Shown here piece after piece: positions 17,861 to 25,689 of a stretch of DNA of 34,881 bases. Origin of the DNA: Opitutia bacterium (GTDB lineage: Bacteria > Verrucomicrobiota > Verrucomicrobiia > Opitutales > Opitutaceae). Positions within the stretch are counted from its first letter, which is position 1, and every line of letters starts with the position of its first letter. The stretch spans positions 84,214 through 119,094 of the forward strand of contig CANJLB010000003.1 of NCBI GenBank assembly GCA_947475065.1, read 5' to 3'. The translations under genes were made by a program, and so were the position numbers. The notes beneath the pieces are model-generated. The model made no database searches. It was not told where the DNA came from and saw nothing but the letters and a program-made list of their open reading frames with translations.

Positions 17861-18010
17861 CCAGAATTACCCTGATTTACCCTGACTGACCTTGATATAC
17901 TTTGTTTTAGCTTGTTTTAGCTTGTTTCGACTGGGTTGGACTAGGTTGGACTGACCTTGACTGACCTTGATTCACCTTGATTTAGCTTGTTTCACTTGGG
18001 TTCGACTGGG
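17861..18010. repeat. Degenerate 10-bp periodic tract, about 15 units
   Basis: Fifteen consecutive 10-base units can be aligned without gaps. Examples are CCTGATTTAC, CCTGACTGAC, CTTGATATAC, CTTGTTTTAG, CTAGGTTGGA, CTGACCTTGA (twice in a row) and TTCACCTTGA. Neighbouring units resemble each other more than distant ones, so the unit drifts along the tract, as if it grew by local duplication. The period is not a multiple of three, which argues against coding, and equals about one turn of B-DNA. Confidence 0.85.
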
Positions 18011-18097
18011 CCATCTTGTCTCTACAACCCCAACGCGGCGACGCAATAGCAATCAACTTGCTTAAAGACGCGATGCAGAATGGGTAAAAGTCAGGGA

Positions 18098-18112
18098 TGA
18101 CCAGCATGGTCA
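18098..18112. promoter_or_regulatory. 15 bp palindrome upstream of the Wzy-like gene, possible operator
   Basis: TGACCA-GCA-TGGTCA is a perfect inverted repeat with 6-base arms in the spacer that precedes the Wzy-like gene, about 435 bp from its start. It is the kind of symmetry bound by dimeric regulators, but the distance is large and no second copy was found, so this may be chance. Confidence 0.2.
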
Positions 18113-18283
18113 CGAATCGTGCGTGTCCGGACTGAAAAGACAAGGTTGAACTTTAAAAACGCAGTGGGAACCATGGAATTGTTTTAGCAGGAACCCAGGA
18201 AGTCAGGAATCGGAGGGAAGGAACGTAATTTTGGATTTTGGATGGGGGATTTGGGATTACCTGGGTCTCCTGACTCCTGCTGG

Positions 18284-18320
18284 CCTCCGACCTCTGACCT
18301 CTGGCCTCCGACCTCTGGCT
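18284..18320. repeat. Degenerate heptamer tandem repeat
   Basis: Units of the form CCTCYGR follow one another (CCTCCGA, CCTCTGA, CCTCTGG, CCTCCGA, CCTCTGG), which also gives an apparent 21-base higher-order repeat. It runs directly into interspersed repeat copy B. Confidence 0.75.
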
Positions 18321-18352
18321 GACAGATGTCGGCCTTGCGGCCTCGGTAACTG
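18317..18352 (-). repeat. Interspersed repeat copy B
   Basis: Core GATGTCGGCCTTGCGGCC then TCGGTAAC on the + strand. It differs from copy A by one base in the core and has the same orientation as A and C. Confidence 0.85.
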
Positions 18353-18422
18353 AGTTTCAGTCTCTTGTCTCCTGTATTCTGTATTCTGAATTCTGACTCC
18401 TGCTTGGCCGCTTCATTCTTGG

Positions 18423-18460
18423 CTCGCTGATGTCGGCCTTGCGGCCTCGGTAACTTGGCT
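18423..18460 (-). repeat. Interspersed repeat copy C
   Basis: The same core as copy B (GATGTCGGCCTTGCGGCC), ending six bases before the stop codon region of the GT4 gene at 18467, so it would lie in the 3' untranslated part of that transcript. Confidence 0.85.
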
Positions 18461-18466
18461 TGTGAG

Positions 18467-19717
18467 TTATACAGCTTGGAGGGCTGCGACCAGTTCCTGC
18501 GCATAGACCGGCCAAGGCCGCAAGGCTGCGCTTGCCCTGGCCGCCTCCCCTGCGGCTCGGATATGTCCGGGATTGCTGAGGAGATTTTCGATGGCTCCCT
18601 GCAATGCGTCCGTCGAACCTGCCGGGATTAGCCACCCATTCTGCCCGTGCGCAATTAAGTCCGGTCCGGCCGTCCGATCGGTGGTGATGACCGGCGTGCC
18701 TTGCGACATGGCCTCGGTGATGACGAGGCCAAATCCCTCGAACAACGAGGGAAACAGCAGCACATCATGTGACCTCATCAGCTTAAGAATCTCCGTATGG
18801 GGCAGGCTGGGCAGCCAGCGATGCCTGGCCAAGGCATCATCTAGCGCCGGACACACGGTGCCGTCCTTTCGGCCCACCACCGTCAGCTCAACGTGCCTGC
18901 CCAGGGCCGCGACGGCCGCAAAGACATCGGCCAGACCCTTGCGCTGGGTCAGGCTGCCGACAAAGAGCAGCTTCAAGGGACGGGAGACAGACAGGGACAC
19001 GACCGGTTTGGCCTCCGGACAGGGAGGCGGAAATCCATAGGGGATCACTTTGACCGGAGCGGTTGGTCCGGGAAAATCCTTCAACGTGTGCGCGGTGAAG
19101 GTGCTCGCCGTGACAATCAAGTCAGCCAGCCGCACCTCCTCGTCTTTGCGGGCCAGCTTGGCCTCGGAATCGCGCAGGCCGCCCAAAGTTGCCGCCCATT
19201 CCGGCCACCGCGCCCGCTCGACTTCCATGAGCCGCCGCGCCGCCCGCCAATAACCGATGGGCTGATCATAAATGCACTTTAAGCCCAGTCCCTTGGCTGC
19301 CGTGAACGTGGCCAAGGCCCCGTCCTCGTAGGCATACACCCCAGTGGCACCCTGGCGGGCGGCGGCGGGAAGCCTTGCGGCCACCCGCCGGTCAAGACTG
19401 CGGTACACCGCATCAATGCAAAACGGACCGATCTCATGGCGAACCAGACTAGAGAAGCCGGTCCGCGTTGCCAGCAGCCGGGCCAGTTCCCTCCACGGCG
19501 AAGTGCAGGTGAAAGATTTGAGCGAAGGATGAAACGCCCGCCGCCGGACTTCCGCCAAGGAGCCGCCGACCGACATCCGATCCAACCAACCGCCCGGGAA
19601 AACCGCCAGGGTCGTATGGAACTCAGCCAGCAGCCCGGCGTCAGCCAGGCCCAGCACTGCTGACCGCACATTCGCATTGCCCGTTGGATGGGAAAAAATC
19701 ATGCTCATGGGCTTCAT
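18467..19717 (-). CDS. Glycosyltransferase family 4 (GT-B)
   Basis: A 416-residue GT-B enzyme. The N-terminal half carries YAYEDGALATF and YDQPIGYW, features seen in several EPS GT4 proteins; the C-terminal half has LLFVGSLTQRKGLADV (about 250-265), VVGRKDG, and the donor-site motif EGFGLVITE (E327, E335) followed by GTPVITTDRTAGPDLI. It should add one sugar to the growing repeat unit at the cytoplasmic face. Starts at 19708 (MSMIF) or 19702 (MIFSHPTGNANVR) are also possible. The gene is the last of the upstream GT block before the long repeat spacer and is followed immediately by interspersed repeat copy C. Confidence 0.9.
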   Translation of the reverse strand: MKPMSMIFSHPTGNANVRSAVLGLADAGLLAEFHTTLAVFPGGWLDRMSVGGSLAEVRRRAFHPSLKSFTCTSPWRELARLLATRTGFSSLVRHEIGPFCIDAVYRSLDRRVAARLPAAARQGATGVYAYEDGALATFTAAKGLGLKCIYDQPIGYWRAARRLMEVERARWPEWAATLGGLRDSEAKLARKDEEVRLADLIVTASTFTAHTLKDFPGPTAPVKVIPYGFPPPCPEAKPVVSLSVSRPLKLLFVGSLTQRKGLADVFAAVAALGRHVELTVVGRKDGTVCPALDDALARHRWLPSLPHTEILKLMRSHDVLLFPSLFEGFGLVITEAMSQGTPVITTDRTAGPDLIAHGQNGWLIPAGSTDALQGAIENLLSNPGHIRAAGEAARASAALRPWPVYAQELVAALQAV

Positions 19718-19763
19718 GTCAACGTATCATCCTTTACGCCCAACCGAGGCATGGTGGCTAAAT

Positions 19764-20588
19764 TTACCGTGCTGACGCATGGCTTTGGGCCGTCATCCAC
19801 AGCCAGGTCTGGCCATTGGCTCTATGTTCATTGGCAGCTTCTAAAAGCAATGTGCGGTCCTCACCTAGTTGCGGATCCTTGATTGCGGATTGCACCCAAA
19901 TCTGCCGGTCAGTCGCGTGCACCACCTTGATGCGGTGACTGCAGGAAAAACGAGCCATGAGCAGATCGTAGGTGCTGGGGCTAAAGTTTCCCTCGTGAAC
20001 CTCAACAAGAATGTCGATTTGTAGCAAGGTCAGGCATTCTTTCGGATTGAGCAGTGCCCGCTCAAATCCCTCGATGTCACAAATAAGCAGTGTATTTTCT
20101 CCGGACCGCTTTGAAATTTCAGCATTGCTGCAATAGCGCAGCACATTCACCCGCCGACCGACGCCATTGAGATGTGCGAGCCGCTGAGTTTGACGCCGGG
20201 ATATAAAATCGGTATCATAGGCAAAGACCTGCACTGTTGGTATGCGGTGAGCCAAGCCAACCGCATAGTAGCCTTCCGCACAGCCAACGTCGATAATTAC
20301 CGTGTAATGGCTTACGATGATCGTCTCGATTATAACATGTAATTCAAGCTCATAGGAACCGAGCCATTTGGGTGTGATCGGACCCCACACGATTGCATTC
20401 TAATATTTCATGCCCATAAAAGGGCCGGTAAGCACCTCAATAGAGCGGTTTTGAAATAATCGCATTTTCACGTGCCTATGCAAACGCCAGAACTTAAATC
20501 CGAATAAACGACGATTGTTGATCGCACGGTAGGCGTCAATCAGCTCGGGTGCAGTAAGCTCAAGTAATCGTTTGATCTGTTTTTTCAT
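19764..20588 (-). pseudogene. Class I SAM-dependent methyltransferase interrupted by an in-frame TAG
   Basis: Two adjacent open stretches are in the same frame and are separated only by a TAG at 20402-20400 (codon 63 when counted from ATG 20588). Read through, the join gives EVLTGPFMGMKY-stop-NAIVWGPITPKWLGSYE, which continues smoothly, and the total of 274 residues is normal for a small EPS-locus methyltransferase. The SAM-binding motif I is VIIDVGCAEGYYAVG, followed by FAYDTDFISRRQTQRLA and a DIEGFE segment. A change from CAG or TGG to TAG would explain the break. It may be a pseudogene, a sequencing error, or less likely a readthrough gene. An upstream in-frame ATG at 20636 is a weaker start. 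GC content here is only about 41% (49 of 120 bases in 20401-20520), far below the flanks, which suggests transfer. Confidence 0.75.
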
Positions 20589-20747
20589 TGGTGTAAAGTC
20601 AGACGCAGAGTTATTGTCCCCTTGCTTTGGATGCATATCATGGTATGGTTTGGGGTCGCATCACATACCCCGCCAGCCATGGTGGGTTGACTCCCCTTTC
20701 TCGTGGGTTTGATTGCAGTAACTGATGTATCGTGCTGCGCATGGCTT

Positions 20748-21878
20748 TTATCGGCTGGCACACGTTTGGAGCATATGTTCCAATAACCTCGAATTCTCTG
20801 GTCCGTATTCCTGAGTCAAAGCCTGCTTATATGAATTTCTAAGGAATTGCTTTCTCATCATTTGCCCGATGCTTTGAGCGATGTCCCGAGGGTCAAGGCT
20901 GGTGCATTCGCACCCCACATTGAATCGTTCGAGAAAGAAACCCAGACTGCTCCCGATGGGAGCATGGCAAAAAATGGGCCGGGCGACACGCATATAGGTT
21001 GAAAGCTTGGTGGGCTGGCTGGTCTCTCGAAATACCCGGTGGCGACGATCAAACGGATACATCGCGTAAAGCACATGGCAGTGCGAGAGCAGCTGAATTG
21101 CCTCGTTCTCTTCCATCTGCCCGACAAACTTAACCGTGCCAGAAAAGCCCGCCGGTGGCACCGCATCCTGACCGGGATTGCCAATAATGTCGATCCTGAT
21201 CCGACGGCCTGTGTCCTTAGCCCATCGCTCCGCTCCGGCAAGCATGCAAAGCCACTCGCGACGGCTGTAGAGCGAACCAATGTGCCCGATCCGCAACTCA
21301 TCATCAGACAACGAGGATTCCGGGGCCAGCACGCTGTTCCAAACCACCGGATGAACAACCGTTGAGTTGAGCCGATACTCCTCTTGATAGTATCTTTGCA
21401 TGTTCACGCTGGTGACATCCATTGATGTGAATGCTGGCAGATGCAGCCGTTGGAACCTCCGCGCCAGCCATCGCAAGTGGCGAAAGCGGCGTGATCGTGC
21501 ATAAATTGCTTCAGGCACATCATCATGCACCGACAAATGCATTTTCTGTCCGAAACGTTTCCGCAATTGAACCGCAAGGGGCAACATTTCATTATGAAGC
21601 ACAAGCCAACACACTTCCGCGGAGATGCTTGAAACCGAATCAATCAACCGCTGCAATTCTCCCGTCACGTGCCCGGTCCATATCTGGCCGAATTGCATCC
21701 ATTGCTTTAGGAAGGAACCCTGTAGTGGGGATGCACCGATCAGATTATGACCCACACCTGCGCCATAAAACCGCCAGTCAACCGCCGAGCTTTTGAAGCC
21801 GTGGATCAAAGTTCTCAGATTGACACTGCCCCCACCAATGCTGGGTGAAAAGGGAGTTACGAGAAGGATTTTTAGCAT
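20748..21878 (-). CDS. GT4-like glycosyltransferase
   Basis: With ATG 21878 the product has 376 residues and begins MLKILLVTPFSPSIGGGSVN, the classic start of a GT-B N-terminal domain; the frame is open to an ATG at 21896, which adds six residues. The donor half has IGHIGSLYSRREWL, IDIIGNPG, VKFVGQM and PTKLSTYMRVARPIFCHAPIGSS. The last segment replaces the usual E-x7-E motif with the K-x-STYM form found in divergent GT4-like proteins, so activity is likely but the donor is unclear. The gene starts 18 bp after the end of the GT2 gene upstream. The region is GC-poorer than the flanks. Confidence 0.8.
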   Translation of the reverse strand: MLKILLVTPFSPSIGGGSVNLRTLIHGFKSSAVDWRFYGAGVGHNLIGASPLQGSFLKQWMQFGQIWTGHVTGELQRLIDSVSSISAEVCWLVLHNEMLPLAVQLRKRFGQKMHLSVHDDVPEAIYARSRRFRHLRWLARRFQRLHLPAFTSMDVTSVNMQRYYQEEYRLNSTVVHPVVWNSVLAPESSLSDDELRIGHIGSLYSRREWLCMLAGAERWAKDTGRRIRIDIIGNPGQDAVPPAGFSGTVKFVGQMEENEAIQLLSHCHVLYAMYPFDRRHRVFRETSQPTKLSTYMRVARPIFCHAPIGSSLGFFLERFNVGCECTSLDPRDIAQSIGQMMRKQFLRNSYKQALTQEYGPENSRLLEHMLQTCASR

Positions 21879-21896
21879 GGCGGTATGGGACATCAA

Positions 21897-22889
21897 TTAT
21901 GGCGTCCGCAGATTTGGGCCTGGAGGCAAAATTTCAAAAGACTGATGCTTCCGTCGCTCCCGCCTGCCATCGCGAACCCCACCCGCCTGGGCCAAGGCAA
22001 GCCTCCATGCAGCCGAAATACGATCAATCCGACCCATGAACAAACCGGCCAGACCACGCAACAGCCCGGGCTGGCGTTTCGAACCCACTGCGACTGATCT
22101 TGACACCACCGCCAGAGTCTGGCCCATAGGCTGATGCTTGGCGAGCAGGTAAGAGCCATTTTGAGCCCGGCGCAAAGCTGCCGGGCTGGCAATTTCAACC
22201 CGGTCATCGCCCGCAGTGCGTTGCCCGACATGATGACGGACAAACACGTCGTTATCATAAATGATTTTCCAACCAGACTGCCTTATGACCAGACAAATAT
22301 CCATCTCCCAGCCCACCTCCGCACCAGATGAAATTAGGTAAGGGTCGATGATGACCTTTGGAAATGCCATCCGCCGGAAGGACAGGTTCACACCTTTGAG
22401 CACATCAACTTCCAAGGGCGACTTGAGGACGCCGCAATGGTGGTTGCCTGACAGCCAGCCATACCAATTGAACTGCCCGACATGTTTGGCGGGCGGCGGG
22501 TTTGCCAGCCAAAGCTCATCTGGCAGCATCAGATGATCGCGACCTCCCACGGCCCCGATTTTTTCGTCCCGCAGAAACCACTGCTCGATCCGCTGCAGCC
22601 ACACTGGCGGTGCCTCCGCATCGTCATCTGTCATGACGATGATATCTCCCCGCGCCTCGGCCAGGCCGAGGTTCAACGCCTCCACCACACTGGGACGTGC
22701 GGCTGGGATAGAGCGCCAGCCGCGCATGCCGGCCGAGACTTCCTCAAACACGCCCATTGCCGCGGTGTCACCCGGACCGATGATCACGATGACCTCGTCC
22801 GCCGGACGATCCTGCGCCATCAGCGCACCGAGGCATCGCCGGAGATCCTCGCTCCGGTTCATGGTCGGGATGATAACGGAAATATTCAT
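21897..22889 (-). CDS. Glycosyltransferase family 2 (GT-A)
   Basis: The 330-residue product opens with NISVIIPTMNRSEDLRRCL, the standard GT2 start, and carries the metal/nucleotide site TDDDAEAP (D88-D90). The acceptor side contains LKGVNLSFRR and GWEMDICLVIRQSGWKIIYD, then VFVRHHVGQR. ATG 22889 is chosen because the longer frame to 22958 adds 23 residues unlike any GT2. The enzyme should be an inverting transferase adding one residue of the repeat unit. It precedes the GT4-like gene by 18 bp. A GGGGC-TTC-GCCCC hairpin lies 35 bp upstream of the start. Confidence 0.88.
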   Translation of the reverse strand: MNISVIIPTMNRSEDLRRCLGALMAQDRPADEVIVIIGPGDTAAMGVFEEVSAGMRGWRSIPAARPSVVEALNLGLAEARGDIIVMTDDDAEAPPVWLQRIEQWFLRDEKIGAVGGRDHLMLPDELWLANPPPAKHVGQFNWYGWLSGNHHCGVLKSPLEVDVLKGVNLSFRRMAFPKVIIDPYLISSGAEVGWEMDICLVIRQSGWKIIYDNDVFVRHHVGQRTAGDDRVEIASPAALRRAQNGSYLLAKHQPMGQTLAVVSRSVAVGSKRQPGLLRGLAGLFMGRIDRISAAWRLALAQAGGVRDGRRERRKHQSFEILPPGPNLRTP

Positions 22890-22923
22890 CAGAAAATGAA
22901 CCCTCCCCGGGGCATCACGGAAA

Positions 22924-22936
22924 GGGGCTTCGCCCC
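22924..22936. other. Intergenic hairpin with GGGGC/GCCCC stem
   Basis: GGGGC-TTC-GCCCC forms a 5-base-pair stem in the spacer between the GT4 and GT2 genes. Its + strand word GCTTCGCCCCG is repeated in the larger hairpin at 33578-33606. No T-tract follows on the transcribed (-) strand, so it is not a clear terminator; it may be an mRNA processing or stability element. Confidence 0.4.
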
Positions 22937-23055
22937 GATGACAGCGGGCGGCATCCATCCCGGCAGCAAGCTGCGCGGAATTGTGCGGTCCTGATTACAA
23001 CGACTATGTCGCTGCATTGGGAACGGTTGGTGGCAGACCAGCATCCTTATCCCGG

Positions 23056-24177
23056 TCATTTTTTTCCCGTAACAAGCCGGCCATAAAATTCATTGAGCTT
23101 GGTGATATTGTCGTCCCAGCGCAAGGATTGGACTCTGGCATGACCGGCCATGGCCACTGCCGCGCGTAACGCATCATTTTTGATCAAAGTTACGATCATT
23201 TCCGCCAAAGCGCCGGGCGCGTTGACGGGCACAATCATGGCCTCGACCCCGTTTTGCAAATCTGCAGCCAGACCAACTTCCGCCGCCACCAAGGCCGCCC
23301 CGCTGGCCATCGCCTCCGCCGGCGCCAGCCCGAAACTTTCGTAAATCGAAGGCAAGAGGGCTACCGACCACCGGGCATATGCGGCTTGGAGTTCGCGTTT
23401 TGATTCAATCCTGGAGATAGTACTGATTTGCGGCAGCACATCAGCAGGAAACCAGCGGGCAGCATCAAATGCAGCTCCCGCACCGATAATTTGAAAGGTC
23501 CAATCCCGGTGATGACGGAGCACGGCGGGCAACGCGCCGGTCATGACTGCCGTGCCCTTGTTATACAGCCACGATCCGCAATATCCAATAATCTTTTCCC
23601 GCTCCGGGCGACAGGGCTGTCCCAGAAAGGAATCCGGCAGCGCATTTTCCAATGCGAGAATGCGATCGGCCGGCTGATAGCCCATGTTGCGGGCATAGCG
23701 GGCCTCCACCTCGCTCACCGTCACGATGGCATCCACCTTGGTAAAGGCCCGGCGCACCGGCGGCCGAAGTATTCGCTGATACCATTTGGTCGGACGGCCG
23801 TCCAAGGATCGATGCAACCCCTGCTGCCGATAGACGTCCAACACCCTTGGTTCGATGCCATTGGAATGCTGCACCAGCACATACGGGCGTTGCCGGTCGC
23901 GGGCCAGCAGGGAGGCCGCAAACCATGCCTCTCCACCGTAGAATTCGATCAGATCGGGCTGATATCGCCTGATCAGGGTTGCATTCAGAAAGTACATGCC
24001 AAGCGCCTGCCGCCATATCTTGGCCTTTTTCAACCGCGGCAGGATGATGTTTTGCTCCGGCCCGCGGCAGACCACCTCATGTCCACGCGAGCGCAACCCC
24101 CTGGCAAAATTGCATACCACATAGCCGGCCCCCTGCGTTTCGACCAATGGCGAATTCGCGATTGTCAATATTTTCAT
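23056..24177 (-). CDS. Glycosyltransferase family 4 (GT-B)
   Basis: A 373-residue GT-B enzyme starting MKILTIANSPLVETQGAGYV, with the N-domain element HEVVCRGPE and the donor half IIGYCGSWLYNKGT (about 196-209), FQIIGAG and the E-x7-E motif ESFGLAPAE (E280, E288). It should be a retaining transferase of the repeat-unit assembly line. It begins one base after the TGA of the GT2 gene upstream, so translation is probably coupled. The end is followed by a 166 bp spacer before the next gene's start. Confidence 0.9.
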   Translation of the reverse strand: MKILTIANSPLVETQGAGYVVCNFARGLRSRGHEVVCRGPEQNIILPRLKKAKIWRQALGMYFLNATLIRRYQPDLIEFYGGEAWFAASLLARDRQRPYVLVQHSNGIEPRVLDVYRQQGLHRSLDGRPTKWYQRILRPPVRRAFTKVDAIVTVSEVEARYARNMGYQPADRILALENALPDSFLGQPCRPEREKIIGYCGSWLYNKGTAVMTGALPAVLRHHRDWTFQIIGAGAAFDAARWFPADVLPQISTISRIESKRELQAAYARWSVALLPSIYESFGLAPAEAMASGAALVAAEVGLAADLQNGVEAMIVPVNAPGALAEMIVTLIKNDALRAAVAMAGHARVQSLRWDDNITKLNEFYGRLVTGKK

Positions 24178-24178
24178 A

Positions 24179-25036
24179 TCATATTATGCTAGCCCGCGCC
24201 TCCGGTTGATCATCGTTGCGATTTTTAATGACCAGATACGTCACATAGATTTTCAGCCAGCACGCGCGCACAAACCCACGGCCGCGATACCGCCTGCAAT
24301 CATTCAGCGCCAGTTTGACGATGAATCTTATCAGGTTTTTTATCAACACACCGGGAACGTGATGATTGGCCAGTTCCGGATGCTTGGACAGGTAATATTT
24401 CAGGCTCTTCTCGTGGGCAATCTTGACCTGCCGGCCGGGCTGTCTTCGCCAAGGATGAAATACCCTCGCCTCCGGCACGAACACGGCCTTGAGGCCCCGT
24501 TTTTTGATCCGTGTGTACAGTTCAACATCCTCTAGGAAAGCGGTCGTAAAATTCTCATCGAATTCCCCAAGCTCGGCAAATCGCGACCCCTTGATGGCGA
24601 AATTGCATGACCAAAGATACCCGCCGCATTCGTTGACCGGAGCCTCCTCATCCACCCGCGTTCTTTCCCCCCAAGCGGAGGTTCTTCCCTCCAAAACCGT
24701 CTGGTCGGGATATTTTTCAATTGCGGTCAGGTAACCGGCCAGCAGTTCCTGAGCCGGCAGGCAGTCATCATCCACAAACACCAGCCAGTCGGCGGCTGCC
24801 CGCTTCGCCCCGGCATTGCGGTTGGTCGCCGGACCACGCCGTGGGCCGGCGAACCAACGGGCCCACGGGAATTGCTCCTGCACCATCGTCTCCGCCGTGC
24901 TGGCGCGGCCGTCGTCGCTCACGATAACCTCGTAGTCTGACGCGGCCAGGGTCTGCGCGCCAGGCGCGAGCCGCTCCAGGCACCGCGCGAGGTCGTCGTT
25001 GCGGTGGCAGGTGGGGATGATGACGCTGAATTTCAT
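24179..25036 (-). CDS. Glycosyltransferase family 2 (GT-A)
   Basis: The 285-residue product starts KFSVIIPTCHRNDDLARCL and has SDDGRASTAE (about 40-49), the metal-binding VDDDCLPAQ (D89-D91), a donor-site region RGPATNRNAGAKRAAADW, and the likely catalytic EDVELYTR (about 169-176). This fits an inverting GT2 sugar transferase acting in the cytoplasm. ATG 25036 is preferred over the ATG at 25081, which adds 15 residues derived from the CACGGAT repeat. It is followed after one base by the GT4 gene. The 650 bp upstream of it are noncoding and repeat-rich. Confidence 0.9.
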   Translation of the reverse strand: MKFSVIIPTCHRNDDLARCLERLAPGAQTLAASDYEVIVSDDGRASTAETMVQEQFPWARWFAGPRRGPATNRNAGAKRAAADWLVFVDDDCLPAQELLAGYLTAIEKYPDQTVLEGRTSAWGERTRVDEEAPVNECGGYLWSCNFAIKGSRFAELGEFDENFTTAFLEDVELYTRIKKRGLKAVFVPEARVFHPWRRQPGRQVKIAHEKSLKYYLSKHPELANHHVPGVLIKNLIRFIVKLALNDCRRYRGRGFVRACWLKIYVTYLVIKNRNDDQPEARASII

Positions 25037-25056
25037 TGGATCTGCGGCCGGATTTT

Positions 25057-25099
25057 TACCACGGATGACACGGATTGACACGGATGGGGAACGGATGGG
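25057..25099. repeat. CACGGAT tandem repeat cluster
   Basis: The word ACCACGGATGACACGGATTG followed by ACACGGATGGGGAACGGATG shows 9-10 base units built on ACGGAT. Related words recur at 25452-25481, 25550-25612 and 29277-29415, so this is a dispersed family, here inserted just in front of the GT2 start. Confidence 0.8.
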
Positions 25100-25257
25100 A
25101 GGAGCCAGGATTCAGGAGTCAGGAGTAAGTGGAGAGCGGAGGAGGTGGAAATGGGGAGTGCGGATTGTGGAATGGTTTCTTCGCGGCCTTGGCGTGCTTC
25201 TTGTAAAAATTCAGGTCGGCGTGGCTTACACGAAGGACGCGGAGGGATCAGAAGAGG

Positions 25258-25389
25258 ACAGATATCGGCGGGACTGACACATTGAACCGTGAACCCGGCC
25301 CGGCGAAGCCCCTCCGCCCAGCGCAGACGGGTCTTCCCGGCCCCCAAGGCCGGATCCAACGGACCATTGCTCAGGCTTTTTATTCTCAA
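25258..25389 (-). pseudogene. N-terminal remnant of a glycosyltransferase
   Basis: On the - strand a frame from a TTG at 25389 encodes about 44 residues that look like the start of a GT-B transferase, including SNGPLDPALGAGK and RLRWAEGLRRAGF, the usual glycine-rich loop and first helix, then a beta-strand VQCVSPAD. After that the frame runs into repeat sequence and stops resembling any protein. It is most simply the 5' stump of a deleted GT gene. The similarity is judged by eye from family pattern only. Confidence 0.4.
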
Positions 25390-25451
25390 CGGTGGTTAAA
25401 ATCCGACGGCACCGAACCCAGATTGATCCTCTCAATTCCGCAGTTCAATTT

Positions 25452-25612
25452 GACCACGGATTACACAAATAACACGGATACAAGACATCATGGAAATATA
25501 TCCTGCCAAATTCCTTCACCTGCCGGGTGAAAGATCGAAATTCCATTTCTGATTGATAATCTGTGTACATCCGTGTTCCGAGCGAAGCGACAGTCTGACA
25601 ATCCGTGGTTTC
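25452..25612. repeat. CACGGAT-type words in inverted arrangement
   Basis: TGACCACGGATTACACAAAT near 25452 is mirrored by ACATCCGTGTTCCG and AATCCGTGGTTTCA near 25568-25612, so the outer words TGACCACGGATT and AATCCGTGGTTTCA are an imperfect inverted pair about 160 bp apart. The interior has no coding signal. Confidence 0.6.
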
Positions 25613-25689
25613 AACTGCATTTTTTAGGTTGATTGCGGTGCGACCGCAAATCCTCGCTGCGGATCATGATGGGGATGATCGCGGGATTT

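Larger units (their letters stand above)
17664..18466. other. 803 bp noncoding spacer packed with short degenerate repeats
   Basis: No convincing gene is seen in this gap between the Wzy-like gene and the upstream GT4. It holds, from left to right, an AAAGCTG-type tandem tract (about 17681-17716), one interspersed repeat copy (17784-17820), the 10-bp periodic tract (17861-18010), a 15 bp palindrome (18098-18112), a TTTTGGATT tract (about 18232-18258), a heptamer array (18284-18320), two more interspersed copies (18317-18352 and 18423-18460) and a TTCTGTATTCTG tract (about 18364-18400). The short open frames here translate to compositionally odd peptides and are rejected. A promoter for the Wzy operon is expected here but no -35/-10 pair stands out. 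Confidence 0.75.
25037..25689. other. 653 bp noncoding spacer with CACGGAT-type repeats and a gene remnant
   Basis: The spacer between the GT2 and GT4 genes holds no intact gene. It contains a CACGGAT repeat cluster (25057-25099), a GGAGTCAGGAG-like tract (about 25100-25130), a short glycosyltransferase-like remnant on the - strand (25258-25389), and a second pair of CACGGAT-type words at 25452-25481 and 25550-25612 in opposite orientation. Confidence 0.7.

Noticed and set aside
17861-18010. The 10-bp periodic tract as a CRISPR array
   Set aside because: There are no identical 24-37 base repeats separated by unique spacers and no cas genes; the units are short and degenerate.
20400-20636. 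A separate 78-residue gene upstream of the methyltransferase
   Set aside because: It is in the same frame as the following 208-codon stretch, is parted from it only by TAG, and its content continues the methyltransferase, so it is treated as the 5' part of one broken gene.
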